A DNA stretch of 64,000 nt, taken from assembly GCA_022826385.1 (NCBI GenBank), contig JAJDUZ010000027.1, forward strand, positions 248,001-312,000, given 5' to 3'. The position numbers and the translations under genes are program-made. How positions within the stretch are numbered: position 1 is the stretch's first letter; every line of letters begins with the position of its first letter. This document shows positions 1 to 9,408 of the stretch, piece by piece. This DNA comes from Silicimonas sp. Its GTDB lineage: Bacteria; Pseudomonadota; Alphaproteobacteria; Rhodobacterales; Rhodobacteraceae. Under the pieces are notes generated by a model. The model had not been told where the DNA came from. It did not search any database and saw only the letters and a list, made by a program, of their open reading frames with translations.

Positions 1-154
1 ACCGCAATTCGACAAATGGCGCAGCGCCTGCGGAAGAAATCGGCAGCCCTGAAATCGACGTACCGGCAGTCACGTAAAGCCCAAAGCAGCCTTGTGCTTC
101 CAAGAACTTTGGAAAAGACTGACATATCACAAAAAAATACAACTGGGAGTTCAC
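1..154. other. Leader of the ABC operon, possible tail of an upstream gene
   Basis: No complete gene is visible here. Two plus-strand frames run in from the left edge and stop at about 50-52 and 75-77, so the 3' end of an upstream gene may lie in the first 77 bases, but neither frame can be preferred. An AACTGGGAGTTCAC leader precedes the ATG at 155, and a very similar GGGAGTTCAACGAT leader precedes the second binding-protein gene. Confidence 0.25.
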
Positions 155-1735
155 ATGAGTACCGCCAACAAAGCCGTTCTCGCAGCCGTCGTGGCTGCAA
201 TCGCATTTCCCGCCAGTGCCGAGACCCTGCGCTGGGCCCGTGCCGGTGACGCGCTAACGCTTGATCCGCACGCCCAGAACGAAGGTCCGACGCACACCAT
301 CCGGCACCAGATGTACGAGCCGCTGATCATTCGCGACACGACCGGTGCGTTCGAGCCTGCGCTGGCCACCGAATGGGCGCCAAGTGCTGATGACCCGAAT
401 GTCTGGGTGTTCAAGCTGCGCGAAGGCGTCAAGTTCCACGATGGGGCTGACTTCACCGCAGAAGACGTGGTCTTCAGCTTCGAACGGGCCAAGCAGCCGA
501 ACTCGGACATGAAGGAATTGATCGGTTCGATCACCGAGGTGCGGGCCGTCGATGACTATACGATCGAAATCGTGACCGATGGACCGAACCCGATCCTGCC
601 GTCGAACCTGACCAACCTCTTCATGATGGACAAGGGCTGGACCGAGGCGAACAACACCGTCAACGTTCAGGACTTCGAGGGCGGCGAGATCACCTTTGCC
701 ACCACGAATGTAAACGGCACCGGGCCTTACACACTGGTCAGCCGCGAGCAGGATGTGAAGACCGTGATGGCGCGGAACGAGGATTACTGGGGCCGTGACC
801 AGTTCCCGCTGGAAGTTTCGGAAATCGTCTATACCCCGATCCAGAATGCGGCGACCCGCGTTGCGGCGCTGCTCTCGGGCGAGGTGAACTTTCTGCAGGA
901 CATGCCGGTTCAGGACCTTGCACGTGTCGACGCGGCAGATGGGCTGGTCGTCAAGCAAGCCCCGCAGAACCGTGTGATCTTCTTCGGCATGAACCAGGGC
1001 GCGGATGATCTGGAAGCCGACAACATCGACGGCAAGAATCCCCTTGCCGATGTGCGCGTGCGCAAGGCGATGTCGATGGCAATCAACCGCGATGCCATCC
1101 GTCAGGTCGTGATGCGCGGCCAGTCGGAACCGGCCGGGATGATCGCACCGCCCTTCGTCAACGGCTGGACTGCCGCGATGGACGGCGAGAGCATGACCGA
1201 TGTCGACGGGGCCAAGGCCTTGATGGCGGAAGCGGGCTATGGGGACGGGTTCTCGATCCGGCTCGACTGCCCGAACGATCGTTACATCAACGACGAAGGC
1301 ATCTGTCAGGCCGCGGTCGGCATGCTGGGCCAGATCGGGATCACCGTGAACCTTGAAGCGATCCCGAAAGCGCAGCACTTCCCGAAGATCACAGATGGCA
1401 AGACCGACTTCTACATGCTGGGTTGGGGCGTTCCGACATATGACTCGGAATACATTTTCAACTTCCTTGTCCACGGTCGCGAAAGCGATATCGGCACCTG
1501 GAACGGCACCGGCTTCGTGGATGCCGGGCTGAACGACAAGATCAAGTCGCTGGCGTCGAACACCGATCTGGCCGCGCGGAATGCCGATATCGCCGACATC
1601 TGGCGCGTCGTGCAGGACGAGCAGCTTTACATCCCCATCCACCACCAGGTTCTGAACTGGGGCATGGCGGATGGAGTCGGGATCGAGGTTGATCCGGAAG
1701 ACCAACCCAAGGTGAAATACATCACCATGAATTAA
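155..1735 (+). CDS. ABC transporter substrate-binding protein, peptide/nickel family (SBP family 5), copy 1
   Basis: Periplasmic receptor of a peptide-type ABC importer, 526 residues, normal length for the family. Residues 1-22 form a Sec signal peptide (AFPASA before ETLRW) with no lipobox cysteine, so the mature protein should be soluble in the periplasm. Family 5 signatures follow: DALTLDPHAQNEG near the N-terminus, FKLREGVKFHDGADF, and a C-terminal half typical of DppA/OppA folds. The ATG at 155 is preferred over the in-frame codon at 92 because it gives the signal peptide and has a GGGAG ribosome site. It is the first gene of a six-gene operon with a second, related binding protein next to it. 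The ligand cannot be read from sequence; dipeptides, opines or other small solutes are all possible. Confidence 0.9.
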   Translation: MSTANKAVLAAVVAAIAFPASAETLRWARAGDALTLDPHAQNEGPTHTIRHQMYEPLIIRDTTGAFEPALATEWAPSADDPNVWVFKLREGVKFHDGADFTAEDVVFSFERAKQPNSDMKELIGSITEVRAVDDYTIEIVTDGPNPILPSNLTNLFMMDKGWTEANNTVNVQDFEGGEITFATTNVNGTGPYTLVSREQDVKTVMARNEDYWGRDQFPLEVSEIVYTPIQNAATRVAALLSGEVNFLQDMPVQDLARVDAADGLVVKQAPQNRVIFFGMNQGADDLEADNIDGKNPLADVRVRKAMSMAINRDAIRQVVMRGQSEPAGMIAPPFVNGWTAAMDGESMTDVDGAKALMAEAGYGDGFSIRLDCPNDRYINDEGICQAAVGMLGQIGITVNLEAIPKAQHFPKITDGKTDFYMLGWGVPTYDSEYIFNFLVHGRESDIGTWNGTGFVDAGLNDKIKSLASNTDLAARNADIADIWRVVQDEQLYIPIHHQVLNWGMADGVGIEVDPEDQPKVKYITMN

Positions 1736-1752
1736 GGTCGGTTTCGACCTTT

Positions 1753-1779
1753 GGCCGGTCCCGTTTTCCGGGGCCGGTC
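1753..1779 (+). other. Intercistronic hairpin after the first binding-protein gene
   Basis: GGCCGGTCCCG (1753-1763) pairs with CGGGGCCGGTC (1769-1779) through 11 pairs, two of them G-U, across a TTTTC loop. No T-tract follows. Such hairpins often stabilise or partially terminate transcripts so that the binding protein outnumbers the membrane parts. Confidence 0.5.
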
Positions 1780-1860
1780 CGAAATTGTGATCTGACACCC
1801 GATAGACGCGCCCGGGTCGCGTGCTACGGTGGCAGGACATCAACTGGGGAGTTCAACGAT

Positions 1861-3429
1861 ATGCCGAAACTGACTTATGCCGTCGCGCTCAGCGTCGCCG
1901 TCTCGTCGCCCGTCATGGCGGCCGAGTTCCAATGGGCCGGAAAGACCGATCCCCAGACCATGGACCCGCATGCCGTCAGCTCGGCCCCGGTCCTGGGTTT
2001 TCTGAACAACGTTTACGATGGCCTCGTCCGCATGTCGAAAGACATGGAGGTCGAGCCTTCACTAGCCGAAAGCTGGGAGCCGATCGGCGCCGGCGAAGGC
2101 TGGCGCTTCACGCTGCGCCAAGGCGTGACGTTCCACGATGGCGCCACCTTCGATGCCGACGACGTGCTCTTCTCGTATGAACGGGCCTCTGACGAAAGCT
2201 CGGACGTGCGCAGCTGGTTTTCGCCGGTGACCGAGGTCAAGGTCGTCGACGACTACACCGTCGAATTCTATACCAACGCACCGAACCCCCTGTTCCCGGC
2301 CTCGATCGCCAACTGGATGATGATGGATCGCGGCTGGGCCGAGGCGAATAACGCCACACGGCCAGACAAGGAAAGCGGCAACTTCGCAACCTTGAACGTG
2401 AACGGCACCGGCGCGTTTAAGCTGGAGGACCGACAGCCCGGCCTTTCGACCACGCTTGTGCCGAACGAAAGCTGGTGGGACAACGCCGAACACAACATCA
2501 CCAAGGCGACCTTCACGCCGATCCAGAACCCGGCTACCGCGGTTGCGGCCTTGCTTTCGGGGGATGTCGATTTCGTCGAGCCGGTGCCGATCCAGGACGC
2601 CGCACGTCTGGAGGCCGATCCGAACATCAACGTGATCCGGGGCATCGAAACCCGGACGATCATGCTGGGCTTCGCGCATGAAGCCGACACGCTGAAATAC
2701 GGCGCCAGCGCCGGTCAACCGAACCCGTTCCAGGACGTCCGCGTCCGCGAGGCGGTGGCCAAGGCGATCAACGTGGATGCGATCCTGCGCACGATCTGGC
2801 GCGGCTCGGCAGAACCGGCCAGCCAGTTGGTCACACCGGCCCTCAGCGGGTTTTCCGAGGTGAACGCGGCACGGCCCGCGTTCGATATCGAAGGCGCCAA
2901 GGCACTGCTGGCCGAGGCGGGCTATGCCGACGGTTTCGGCTTTGGGCTGAAATGTCCGAATGACCGCTATCCGAACGATGAAGCCGTCTGTCAGGCGATC
3001 ACGGCGATGCTGGCGCAGGTTGGCATTCAGGTGGAACTCGACGCCATGCCGGTCTCGAACTATTGGCCCGAACTGCGTGCTGACAATTTCGACATGTACC
3101 TGCTGGGCTGGTCGCCCGGCGGATCGCTGGATCACGAGCACCCGCTGCGCTTCCTTGCCTCGACCCCGAACGAAGAAAAGCGTCTGGGCTCGTGGAACTT
3201 CGGTGGTTATTCGAATGCACGGCTGGATGAAGCATTGCCATCGATCCTGTCCGAGATCGACCCGGACAAGCGTCAGGCCCTGATCGACGAAGTGACCGGC
3301 ATTTATCAAGACGAAGTGGCTTATGTGCCGCTTTATGTGCAGCCGCTGGTTTGGGGCACGCGCAGCAATATCCAACTGACACAGCGCCCGGACAACTTCT
3401 TCATGCTGCGCTGGGTGACGGTGAACTGA
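1861..3429 (+). CDS. ABC transporter substrate-binding protein, peptide/nickel family, copy 2
   Basis: A second periplasmic receptor, 522 residues, clearly paralogous to the preceding gene. Both share the TDPQTMDPHA-like N-terminus, FTLRQGVTFHDGATFDADD, the TNAPNPLFPASIANWMMMDRG segment and the YADGFGFGLKCPNDRYPNDE segment. Residues 1-21 are a signal peptide cleaved after VMAA. It lies 125 bp downstream of copy 1 in the same orientation, with its own GGGGAGTT ribosome site. The two receptors probably feed one pair of permeases with different ligands or affinities; that is inference. The substrate is unknown. Confidence 0.9.
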   Translation: MPKLTYAVALSVAVSSPVMAAEFQWAGKTDPQTMDPHAVSSAPVLGFLNNVYDGLVRMSKDMEVEPSLAESWEPIGAGEGWRFTLRQGVTFHDGATFDADDVLFSYERASDESSDVRSWFSPVTEVKVVDDYTVEFYTNAPNPLFPASIANWMMMDRGWAEANNATRPDKESGNFATLNVNGTGAFKLEDRQPGLSTTLVPNESWWDNAEHNITKATFTPIQNPATAVAALLSGDVDFVEPVPIQDAARLEADPNINVIRGIETRTIMLGFAHEADTLKYGASAGQPNPFQDVRVREAVAKAINVDAILRTIWRGSAEPASQLVTPALSGFSEVNAARPAFDIEGAKALLAEAGYADGFGFGLKCPNDRYPNDEAVCQAITAMLAQVGIQVELDAMPVSNYWPELRADNFDMYLLGWSPGGSLDHEHPLRFLASTPNEEKRLGSWNFGGYSNARLDEALPSILSEIDPDKRQALIDEVTGIYQDEVAYVPLYVQPLVWGTRSNIQLTQRPDNFFMLRWVTVN

Positions 3430-3471
3430 GCGTGCAAGACCGACGACCGGACGCCAGTTCCAACACGACAT

Positions 3472-3501
3472 CGGCGCAGAGTGGTCACACATTCTGCGCC
3501 G
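3472..3501 (+). other. Intercistronic hairpin before the permease genes
   Basis: CGGCGCAGA (3472-3480) and TCTGCGCCG (3493-3501) form a perfect 9-bp stem with a 12-base loop, just before the ribosome site of the first permease. It is placed to separate high expression of the binding proteins from lower expression of the membrane genes. Confidence 0.55.
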
Positions 3502-3515
3502 CTTGGGGGACGTAA

Positions 3516-4499
3516 ATGCTGGCCTTCATCATCCGCAGGATCGGTCAATCGATCCTTGTCCTGCTGATCGTGGGGCTGGTCGCCTTTTCGATGTTCCGCT
3601 TCGTGGGCGACCCGATCGACAACATGCTGGGGCAGGAACGCACGATTGAAGATGTCGAGCGTCTGCGAACCCAGCTCGGCCTCGATCAGCCGTTTCCGGT
3701 GCAATACTACCGGTTCCTAGAAGGGGCGGCGCAGGGCAATTTCGGGGTCAGCTATCGCCAAGGGCGACCTGTGTCTGAGATCCTGTTGGAGCGTGCGCCC
3801 GCCACACTTGAGCTGGCGGCGGTTTCAGGGATGCTGGCAATTGTCTTCGGGATCGCACTTGGCGTTTTCACCGCGATCCGACGCAACGGCGCGACCGCCA
3901 ATATCATCATGGCAACCTCGCTGATTGGGGTGTCGTTACCGACCTTTCTGATCGGGATTCTGCTGATCTATCTCTTTTCCGTGGAACTGGGCTGGCTGCC
4001 GTCCTTCGGGCGCGGCGAGACGGTGCAAATCGGGGAAAGCTGGACCACGGGCTTCCTGACCATCAGCGGATTGAAGGCGCTGATCCTGCCGTCGATCACG
4101 CTGGGCCTCTACCAGATGACGTTGATCATGCGGCTGGTGCGCTCGGAGATGCTCGAGGTTCTGCGGCAGGATTACATCCGCTTCGCGCGGGCCCGTGGAT
4201 TGACCGACCGGGTGGTGAATTTCCGTCATGCTTTGAAGAACACAATGGTCCCCGTGGTGACAGTGATCGGCCTGCAATTGGGCGCGATCATCGCCTTTGC
4301 CATCATCACCGAGACCGTGTTCCAATGGCCGGGCGTCGGGTTGTTGTTCATCAACGCGATCCAGTTCGTCGATATCCCGGTGATGGCGGCTTACCTGATG
4401 CTGATCTCGGTCATGTTCGTGGGCATCAACCTGATCGTCGATATCCTTTATGTCTTCATCGATCCGCGTTTGCGCGTTGACCGGACGGGAGCGCACTGA
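3516..4499 (+). CDS. ABC transporter permease, DppB/OppB family
   Basis: Inner-membrane permease of the importer, 327 residues. It has the DppB layout: an N-terminal segment MLAFIIRRIGQSILVLLIVG crossing the membrane, a periplasmic stretch, then about five further hydrophobic helices. The EAA-type cytoplasmic loop is visible as DYIRFARARGLTDRVVNFRHALKN, where the ATPase docks. It ends with the family-typical ILYVFIDPRLRVD. The stop overlaps the ATG of the second permease (TGATG), so the two are likely translated together as a heterodimer. Confidence 0.93.
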   Translation: MLAFIIRRIGQSILVLLIVGLVAFSMFRFVGDPIDNMLGQERTIEDVERLRTQLGLDQPFPVQYYRFLEGAAQGNFGVSYRQGRPVSEILLERAPATLELAAVSGMLAIVFGIALGVFTAIRRNGATANIIMATSLIGVSLPTFLIGILLIYLFSVELGWLPSFGRGETVQIGESWTTGFLTISGLKALILPSITLGLYQMTLIMRLVRSEMLEVLRQDYIRFARARGLTDRVVNFRHALKNTMVPVVTVIGLQLGAIIAFAIITETVFQWPGVGLLFINAIQFVDIPVMAAYLMLISVMFVGINLIVDILYVFIDPRLRVDRTGAH

Positions 4500-5455
4500 T
4501 GGCCGAGACATCCATTCCCCTTAGCACCAAGGAACATGACAAGGGGCGCTGGCAGCGGTTCCGCGAGAGTGATTTCTTCTATGCGTTCAAACGCTCGCCC
4601 GTTGCCATCGTCTCGTTCGCCGTGGTGGCGTTGTTGGTGTTGGCCGCGGTTTTTGCCCCCTTGATTGCGCCGACCAACCCGTTCGATCCCGCCAGCCTCA
4701 ACCTGATGAACGGCTTCACACCGCCGATGGAGCCCAACGCCTTCACGCAGGAAAGCTTCCTGATGGGCACCGACGATCAAGGGCGCGACGTCTTCTCGAC
4801 CATTCTCTATGGCATGCGCATTTCGCTGTTTGTGGGCATCTCGGCGGTTCTGTTCGCGATGGTTCTTGGCATCGTACTGGGTCTGGTCTCGGGCTATTTC
4901 GGCGGCTGGACCGAGACGATCATCATGCGGATCGCGGACGTGCAGCTGACCTTTCCGTCGATCCTTGTCGCGATGCTGATCTTCGGTGTCGCCAAGGGCT
5001 TTACCCCGGTCGAATATCGCGACCAGATGGCCATTTGGGTGCTGATCCTTGCCATTGGCCTGTCGGACTGGGTGCAGTTTGCACGGGTCGTGCGGGGGGC
5101 GACATTGGTTGAGAAAAGCAAGGACTATGTGGCCGCCGCGCGCCTGATCGGGCGCAGCCCGTGGGCCATCATGATCCGGCACATCCTGCCCAACGCAATG
5201 TCGCCCGTTTTGGTGATCGCTACGATCTCGCTTGCGCTGGCAATCATTGCCGAAGCGACGCTGAGTTTTCTTGGTGTCGGCGCGCCGCCCACGCAACCAT
5301 CCTTGGGCACCTTGATCCGAATTGGGCAGGGTTTCCTGTTCTCGGGCGAGTGGTGGATCCTGTTCTTCCCGGCCTGCACGCTGCTTGGCTTGGCCTTGTC
5401 GGTCAACCTGCTGGGCGACTGGCTGCGTGACGCTTTGAACCCGAGGTTGCGATGA
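4499..5455 (+). CDS. ABC transporter permease, DppC/OppC family
   Basis: Second membrane subunit, 318 residues. A cytoplasmic N-terminus with an FYAFKRSPVAIVSF segment leads into the first helix, as in DppC/OppC. The signature FLMGTDDQGRDVFSTILYGMR follows, and the EAA loop reads DYVAAARLIGRSPWAIMIRHILPN. It ends [14 protein letters not shown], as usual for the family. It overlaps the preceding permease by one base and the following ATPase by four. Confidence 0.93.
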   Translation: MAETSIPLSTKEHDKGRWQRFRESDFFYAFKRSPVAIVSFAVVALLVLAAVFAPLIAPTNPFDPASLNLMNGFTPPMEPNAFTQESFLMGTDDQGRDVFSTILYGMRISLFVGISAVLFAMVLGIVLGLVSGYFGGWTETIIMRIADVQLTFPSILVAMLIFGVAKGFTPVEYRDQMAIWVLILAIGLSDWVQFARVVRGATLVEKSKDYVAAARLIGRSPWAIMIRHILPNAMSPVLVIATISLALAIIAEATLSFLGVGAPPTQPSLGTLIRIGQGFLFSGEWWILFFPACTLLGLALSVNLLGDWLRDALNPRLR

Positions 5456-6426
5456 CCACGCCTGTTCTTTCCATCCGCAACCTCTCGGTCGAAATTCCCA
5501 CGCGCGGTGGCGTGGTGAAGCCGGTGGACGGCGTCAGCTATGACATTGCCAAGGGCGAGATCCTTGGTGTCGTCGGTGAAAGCGGGGCGGGCAAGTCTAT
5601 GGCAGGGAATGCCGTCATCGGGCTTCTGAACCCGCCGGCGCATATCTCGGCGGGGGAAATCTGGCTGAACGGCACGCGGATCGACCCCTTGCAGGGCGAG
5701 GCGATGCGGCGACTGCGCGGGAAAGAGATCGGGATGATCTTCCAGGACCCGCTGACGTCGCTGAACCCGTTGTTGACAATTGGCGACCAGCTTGCCGAAA
5801 CCATCCTGACGCACCTTCCCGTCAGCCGCAGCGAGGCCGAGAAACGGGCAGTTGCCGCACTGGAAGAGGTTGGCATTCCCGGCGCCGCCGAGCGCATCGA
5901 CAGCTATCCGCACGAGTTTTCCGGCGGTATGCGCCAACGTGTTGTGATCGCGCTTGCCCTCTGTGCTGAGCCCAGCTTGGTGATTGCCGATGAACCGACC
6001 ACCGCGCTCGACGTGTCCGTTCAGGCGCAGATCATTGCATTGCTCAAACGCCTTTGCCGCGAGCGCGGGACCGCCGTTATGCTGATTACCCACGACATGG
6101 GGGTCATCGCGGAAACAGCGGATCGGGTTGCGGTCATGTATGCGGGGCGCTTGGCCGAGCTTGGCGATGTGCGCGACGTGCTGACGGCACCGCAGCATCC
6201 CTATACGCACGGGTTGATGGCGTCGACGCCCTTGGCCTCACTCGGCCAAAGGCGATTGCACCAGATCCCCGGGTCGATGCCGCGCCTGACCCAGATGCCG
6301 GATGGCTGTGCCTTTCACCCGCGCTGTCCGCAAGCGCAGGACAAGTGCCGGCAGGCGCCGTCGCCCGATCTTGCCGACGGGCGCGCGTCCTGCTGGTTTC
6401 CGATGATGGCGGAGGCGGCGGAATGA
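5452..6426 (+). CDS. ABC transporter ATP-binding protein, DppD/OppD family
   Basis: Cytoplasmic ATPase, 324 residues. Walker A is GESGAGKS at about residues 42-49. The Q-loop reads [13 protein letters not shown], the ABC signature FSGGMRQRV and Walker [14 protein letters not shown], followed by the switch histidine in LITHDMG. The C-terminal oligopeptide extension contains [14 protein letters not shown], a cysteine cluster that binds Fe-S in some family members. The ATG overlaps the permease stop (ATGA). It pairs with the next gene to power import. Confidence 0.94.
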   Translation: MTTPVLSIRNLSVEIPTRGGVVKPVDGVSYDIAKGEILGVVGESGAGKSMAGNAVIGLLNPPAHISAGEIWLNGTRIDPLQGEAMRRLRGKEIGMIFQDPLTSLNPLLTIGDQLAETILTHLPVSRSEAEKRAVAALEEVGIPGAAERIDSYPHEFSGGMRQRVVIALALCAEPSLVIADEPTTALDVSVQAQIIALLKRLCRERGTAVMLITHDMGVIAETADRVAVMYAGRLAELGDVRDVLTAPQHPYTHGLMASTPLASLGQRRLHQIPGSMPRLTQMPDGCAFHPRCPQAQDKCRQAPSPDLADGRASCWFPMMAEAAE

Positions 6427-7388
6427 ACGCCTATGTTTCGGTGAAGGCGCTGACGCGCATCTTCGACGTGTCTAAACCCTGGCTCAACCGGATTATCGAG
6501 CGTCGGCAAAAGGCATTCCTGACGGCGGTCTCCGAGGTCGACTTCCAGATCGAAGAACGCACGACCTATGCGCTTGTCGGCGAAAGCGGTTCGGGCAAGT
6601 CGACAATTGGTCGGATGCTGGTGGGTCTGCTGCGCCCCTCCGATGGCGAGGTCGAAGTCGAGGGCGTGAACCTTGCGACGGAAACAAACGCCGACAAGGT
6701 GGCCGAGGTCCGCAGCAACATCCAGATGATCTTTCAAGACCCCTATGCCTCGCTCAATCCGCGCTGGCGCGTCCGGGATATCATCGCGGAACCCGTGGCG
6801 GCTCGCGGTGGCGAGACCGAGGGGCTGGCCGAGCGCTTGTTGCAGCAGGTCGGGTTGCACGCGTCGGACGCCGGGAAGTATCCGCACGAGTTCTCGGGTG
6901 GGCAGAGACAACGCATTTGCATCGCCCGGGCGCTGGCCTCGGAACCGAAGCTGATCGTATGTGACGAGCCGACCTCGGCACTGGATGTTTCGGTGCAGGC
7001 GCAGGTGCTGAACCTGATGAGTGATCTCAAAGACGACCTGGGGCTCACATATCTGCTGATCACACATGATCTGACCGTCGTGCGCCACATGGCCGACCGG
7101 ATTGGCGTCCTGTACCTGGGGCGGCTGGTCGAGGAAGCCGATCCCAAGGTGCTGTTCGAAACGCCCAAGCATCCGTATACGCAAATGCTGCTGGATGCGG
7201 CGCCCCGGACGGACGGCTTCGGTCGTGAGGTTGAACCCTCGCAAGGCGAGATTCCCGACCCGATCAACCCGCCATCAGGCTGCGCCTTTCATCCCCGTTG
7301 CCCGATTGCCACCGATCTCTGCCGTTGCGACCGACCGGTACAACGCAAGATCGGGGATACGGTCGTTGCGTGTCATCACGCGACCTGA
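6423..7388 (+). CDS. ABC transporter ATP-binding protein, DppF/OppF family
   Basis: Second ATPase of the importer, 321 residues. Walker A is GESGSGKST, the Q-loop MIFQDPYASLNP, the signature FSGGQRQRI and Walker B LIVCDEPTSALDV, with switch LITHDLT. The C-terminal [14 protein letters not shown] matches the oligopeptide ATPase extension. The ATG at 6423 overlaps the preceding stop (ATGA). The frame stays open further upstream, but that part is antiparallel noise over the partner gene. It is the last gene of the operon and is followed by a tRNA on the other strand. Confidence 0.94.
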   Translation: MNAYVSVKALTRIFDVSKPWLNRIIERRQKAFLTAVSEVDFQIEERTTYALVGESGSGKSTIGRMLVGLLRPSDGEVEVEGVNLATETNADKVAEVRSNIQMIFQDPYASLNPRWRVRDIIAEPVAARGGETEGLAERLLQQVGLHASDAGKYPHEFSGGQRQRICIARALASEPKLIVCDEPTSALDVSVQAQVLNLMSDLKDDLGLTYLLITHDLTVVRHMADRIGVLYLGRLVEEADPKVLFETPKHPYTQMLLDAAPRTDGFGREVEPSQGEIPDPINPPSGCAFHPRCPIATDLCRCDRPVQRKIGDTVVACHHAT

Positions 7389-7422
7389 CGCGGGCGCTGC
7401 AAAATCTTGATTTTCGGGATTT

Positions 7423-7509
7423 TGGTGCCCAGGAGAGGACTCGAACCTCCACGTCCATACGGACACTAGCACCTGAAGCTAGCGCGTCTACCAATTCCGC
7501 CACCTGGGC
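7423..7509 (-). tRNA. tRNA-Leu (anticodon CAG)
   Basis: Read on the minus strand, the sequence begins GCCCAGGTGGCGGAATTGG and ends with the complementary CCTGGGC, discriminator A and an encoded CCA. The D-loop has GGTAGACGC. The anticodon stem CTAGC/GCTAG encloses TTCAGGT, giving anticodon CAG. A long variable arm (GTGTCCGTATGGAC) marks a class II tRNA, and the T-arm is GGTTCGAGTCC. It reads CUG leucine codons, which are very common in this genome. Length is 87 bases with CCA. Confidence 0.96.
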
Positions 7510-7636
7510 CGATGACCGAGGCGGCGGGATACGCGGGCCTCTGCTGACTGTCAACGATCAAATCGCGGCGATTTGCGCCTTGCCCGGTTTTGCCGTCGAG
7601 TCTACATCTGCGGACAACAACTCATAGGTGCCCGCT

Positions 7637-8614
7637 ATGCCCAAACTCGTCACGATCTTCGGAGGCTCCGGCTTCGTCGGCCGCTATATCGCGCAGCGCA
7701 TGGCCCGGCAGGGGTGGCGGGTTCGCGTGGCCGTGCGGCGGCCGAACGAAGCGCATTTCGTTCGCCCCTATGGCCGGGTCGGGCAGGTTGAGCCGGTGCT
7801 CTGCAATATCCGCAATGACGACAGCGTGCGTCAGGTGACCATGGGCGCCGATGCCGTGGTGAATTGCGTTGGCACGTTCGATGCGCGCGGCAAGAACAAC
7901 TTCGATGCCGTCCAACATCAAGGGGCCGCCCGCATTGCCCGGATTGCTGCCGAACAAGGTGTCGGGCGCGTCGTGCATATCTCGGCCATCGGGGCCGATG
8001 CCGAAGGCGAGAGCCTGTATGCCCGCAGCAAGGGCAGGGGCGAGGCAGCTATTCTGGAGGCCTGTCCTGAAGCCGTGATCCTGCGCCCGTCTGTCATTTT
8101 CGGGCCCGAGGATCAGTTCTTCAACCGGTTTGCCGGCATGGCCCGGATGTCGCCGGTGATCCCGCTTGTCGGGGCGCAGACGAAGTTCCAGCCGGTTTAC
8201 GTGGATGATGTCGCGCAAGCTGCCGAGCTGGCCGTGATGGGCAATGCCGCACCCGGCGTCTATGAACTGGGTGGTCCAGATGTGAACACGTTCCGCGAGC
8301 TGATCGAGGACATGCTGACGACCATTCGTCGGCGTCGCCTGATCCTGCCGCTGCCTTTCTGGGCCGGAACACTGATGGGGCAGGTGACCGGGGCCGTATC
8401 CCTCTTGACGGGTGGGCTAGCGCCGCAACCGATTACGGTGGATCAGGTGAAGTCGCTGCGCCAGGACAACGTGGTCGGCGAAGGCGTGAAGACGTTCGAG
8501 GATCTGGGTCTGGCTCCCACCGCCATCGAAGCCGTCGTGCCGTCTTACCTCTGGCAGTTCCGCCCGTCGGGTCAGTATGCCGAGCTTAAGGAAAGCGCGA
8601 ACAACCTGCGCTAG
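7637..8614 (+). CDS. NAD(P)-binding protein, complex I NDUFA9 subunit family
   Basis: Atypical short-chain dehydrogenase-like protein of 325 residues. The N-terminal Rossmann motif is VTIFGGSGFVGRYIA, and the catalytic YxxxK survives as YARSKGRGE near residue 125. The C-terminal half resembles the alphaproteobacterial relatives of mitochondrial NDUFA9, which are usually encoded beside uppP, as here. I chose the ATG at 7637 over a GTG three codons earlier. It might be a quinone or respiratory-complex-associated protein; the enzymatic reaction is unknown. BciA-type 8-vinyl reductases are also Rossmann proteins of this size, but the context favours NDUFA9. Confidence 0.75.
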   Translation: MPKLVTIFGGSGFVGRYIAQRMARQGWRVRVAVRRPNEAHFVRPYGRVGQVEPVLCNIRNDDSVRQVTMGADAVVNCVGTFDARGKNNFDAVQHQGAARIARIAAEQGVGRVVHISAIGADAEGESLYARSKGRGEAAILEACPEAVILRPSVIFGPEDQFFNRFAGMARMSPVIPLVGAQTKFQPVYVDDVAQAAELAVMGNAAPGVYELGGPDVNTFRELIEDMLTTIRRRRLILPLPFWAGTLMGQVTGAVSLLTGGLAPQPITVDQVKSLRQDNVVGEGVKTFEDLGLAPTAIEAVVPSYLWQFRPSGQYAELKESANNLR

Positions 8615-9408
8615 GTATAAGCGATACCCAGCAGCACAAGGCCGAGCGCTATGCGGTAGATCACGTATGGCGTGAAGCTGACGCTTTTCAGAAGCCGCAT
8701 CATGAAGTGCAACGAGGCCAATGCCGCCAAGAAGGCAAAGGCAGCCGCAATCGCACTGTCGCGGGCCGCCGGCCCATCCATCGAGGTGACAACGTCAAGG
8801 CCGATGAGGGTGCCCGACGCGAGGATCGTCGGGATCGACATCAGCATGGCAATGCGTGCGGCCTCGCCCCTCTCATACCCAAGCAGGCGCGCACCCGTGA
8901 TCGTGATGCCAGATCGTGACGTTCCCGGGATCAGAGCGATGACCTGTAAGAGCCCCATGGTGATCGCATCTTTCAAGCCCCAGTCCATGGCGGTCTTCTC
9001 GCTTGGGCCTTTCTGGTCGGCCCAATAAAGGACCAATCCGAAGATCAAGGTTGCCCACCCGACCACGGCGATACTTCGCAAGGCTTCGTCGAAGCCGGAC
9101 AGCCTCAGCAGAGCGCCGGCCATGACGATAGGAATGGTTGCTATGATCAGCCCCAAGGCAAGTCGCGCGTCCGGATGTGTCTGGTCGCCGAGGCGGAACA
9201 AACCGGCGAAGGCTCGTGCCACATCTTGTCGGAAATACAAGATAACAGCGCCAAGTGTGCCCACGTGAACGGCCACGTCGATGACCAGACCCTGGTCTTC
9301 CAACCCGGTCAGATTCGGTAAAAGTATGAGGTGGCCAGAAGACGATACCGGCAAAAACTCGGTGATGCCTTGGACGATGGCGGCAAGAACGAGGGTGAGT
9401 AGGGGCAT
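8611..9408 (-). CDS. uppP: Undecaprenyl-diphosphate phosphatase (UppP/BacA)
   Basis: Integral membrane phosphatase of 265 residues that recycles undecaprenyl pyrophosphate to the monophosphate carrier for peptidoglycan and polysaccharide export. Both family motifs are present: QGITEFLPVSSSGHL at residues 13-27, including the catalytic glutamate region, and IPGTSRSGITITGARLLG near residue 160. It is convergent with the NDUFA9-like gene, and the two stop codons share the palindrome CTAG at 8611-8614. Confidence 0.95.
   Translation of the reverse strand: MPLLTLVLAAIVQGITEFLPVSSSGHLILLPNLTGLEDQGLVIDVAVHVGTLGAVILYFRQDVARAFAGLFRLGDQTHPDARLALGLIIATIPIVMAGALLRLSGFDEALRSIAVVGWATLIFGLVLYWADQKGPSEKTAMDWGLKDAITMGLLQVIALIPGTSRSGITITGARLLGYERGEAARIAMLMSIPTILASGTLIGLDVVTSMDGPAARDSAIAAAFAFLAALASLHFMMRLLKSVSFTPYVIYRIALGLVLLGIAYT

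Noticed and set aside
254-1843. Long minus-strand open frame opposite the first binding-protein gene
   Set aside because: No family features, Arg/His/Asp-rich composition, and it covers a clear coding gene.
7264-7554. Short minus-strand ORF across the tRNA
   Set aside because: It is the tRNA-Leu gene read as protein.
7637-8614. Possibility that the Rossmann-fold gene is the 8-vinyl reductase bciA, since bchJ is missing
   Set aside because: The sequence looks like the NDUFA9-related family found beside uppP in alphaproteobacteria, and it lies outside the PGC.
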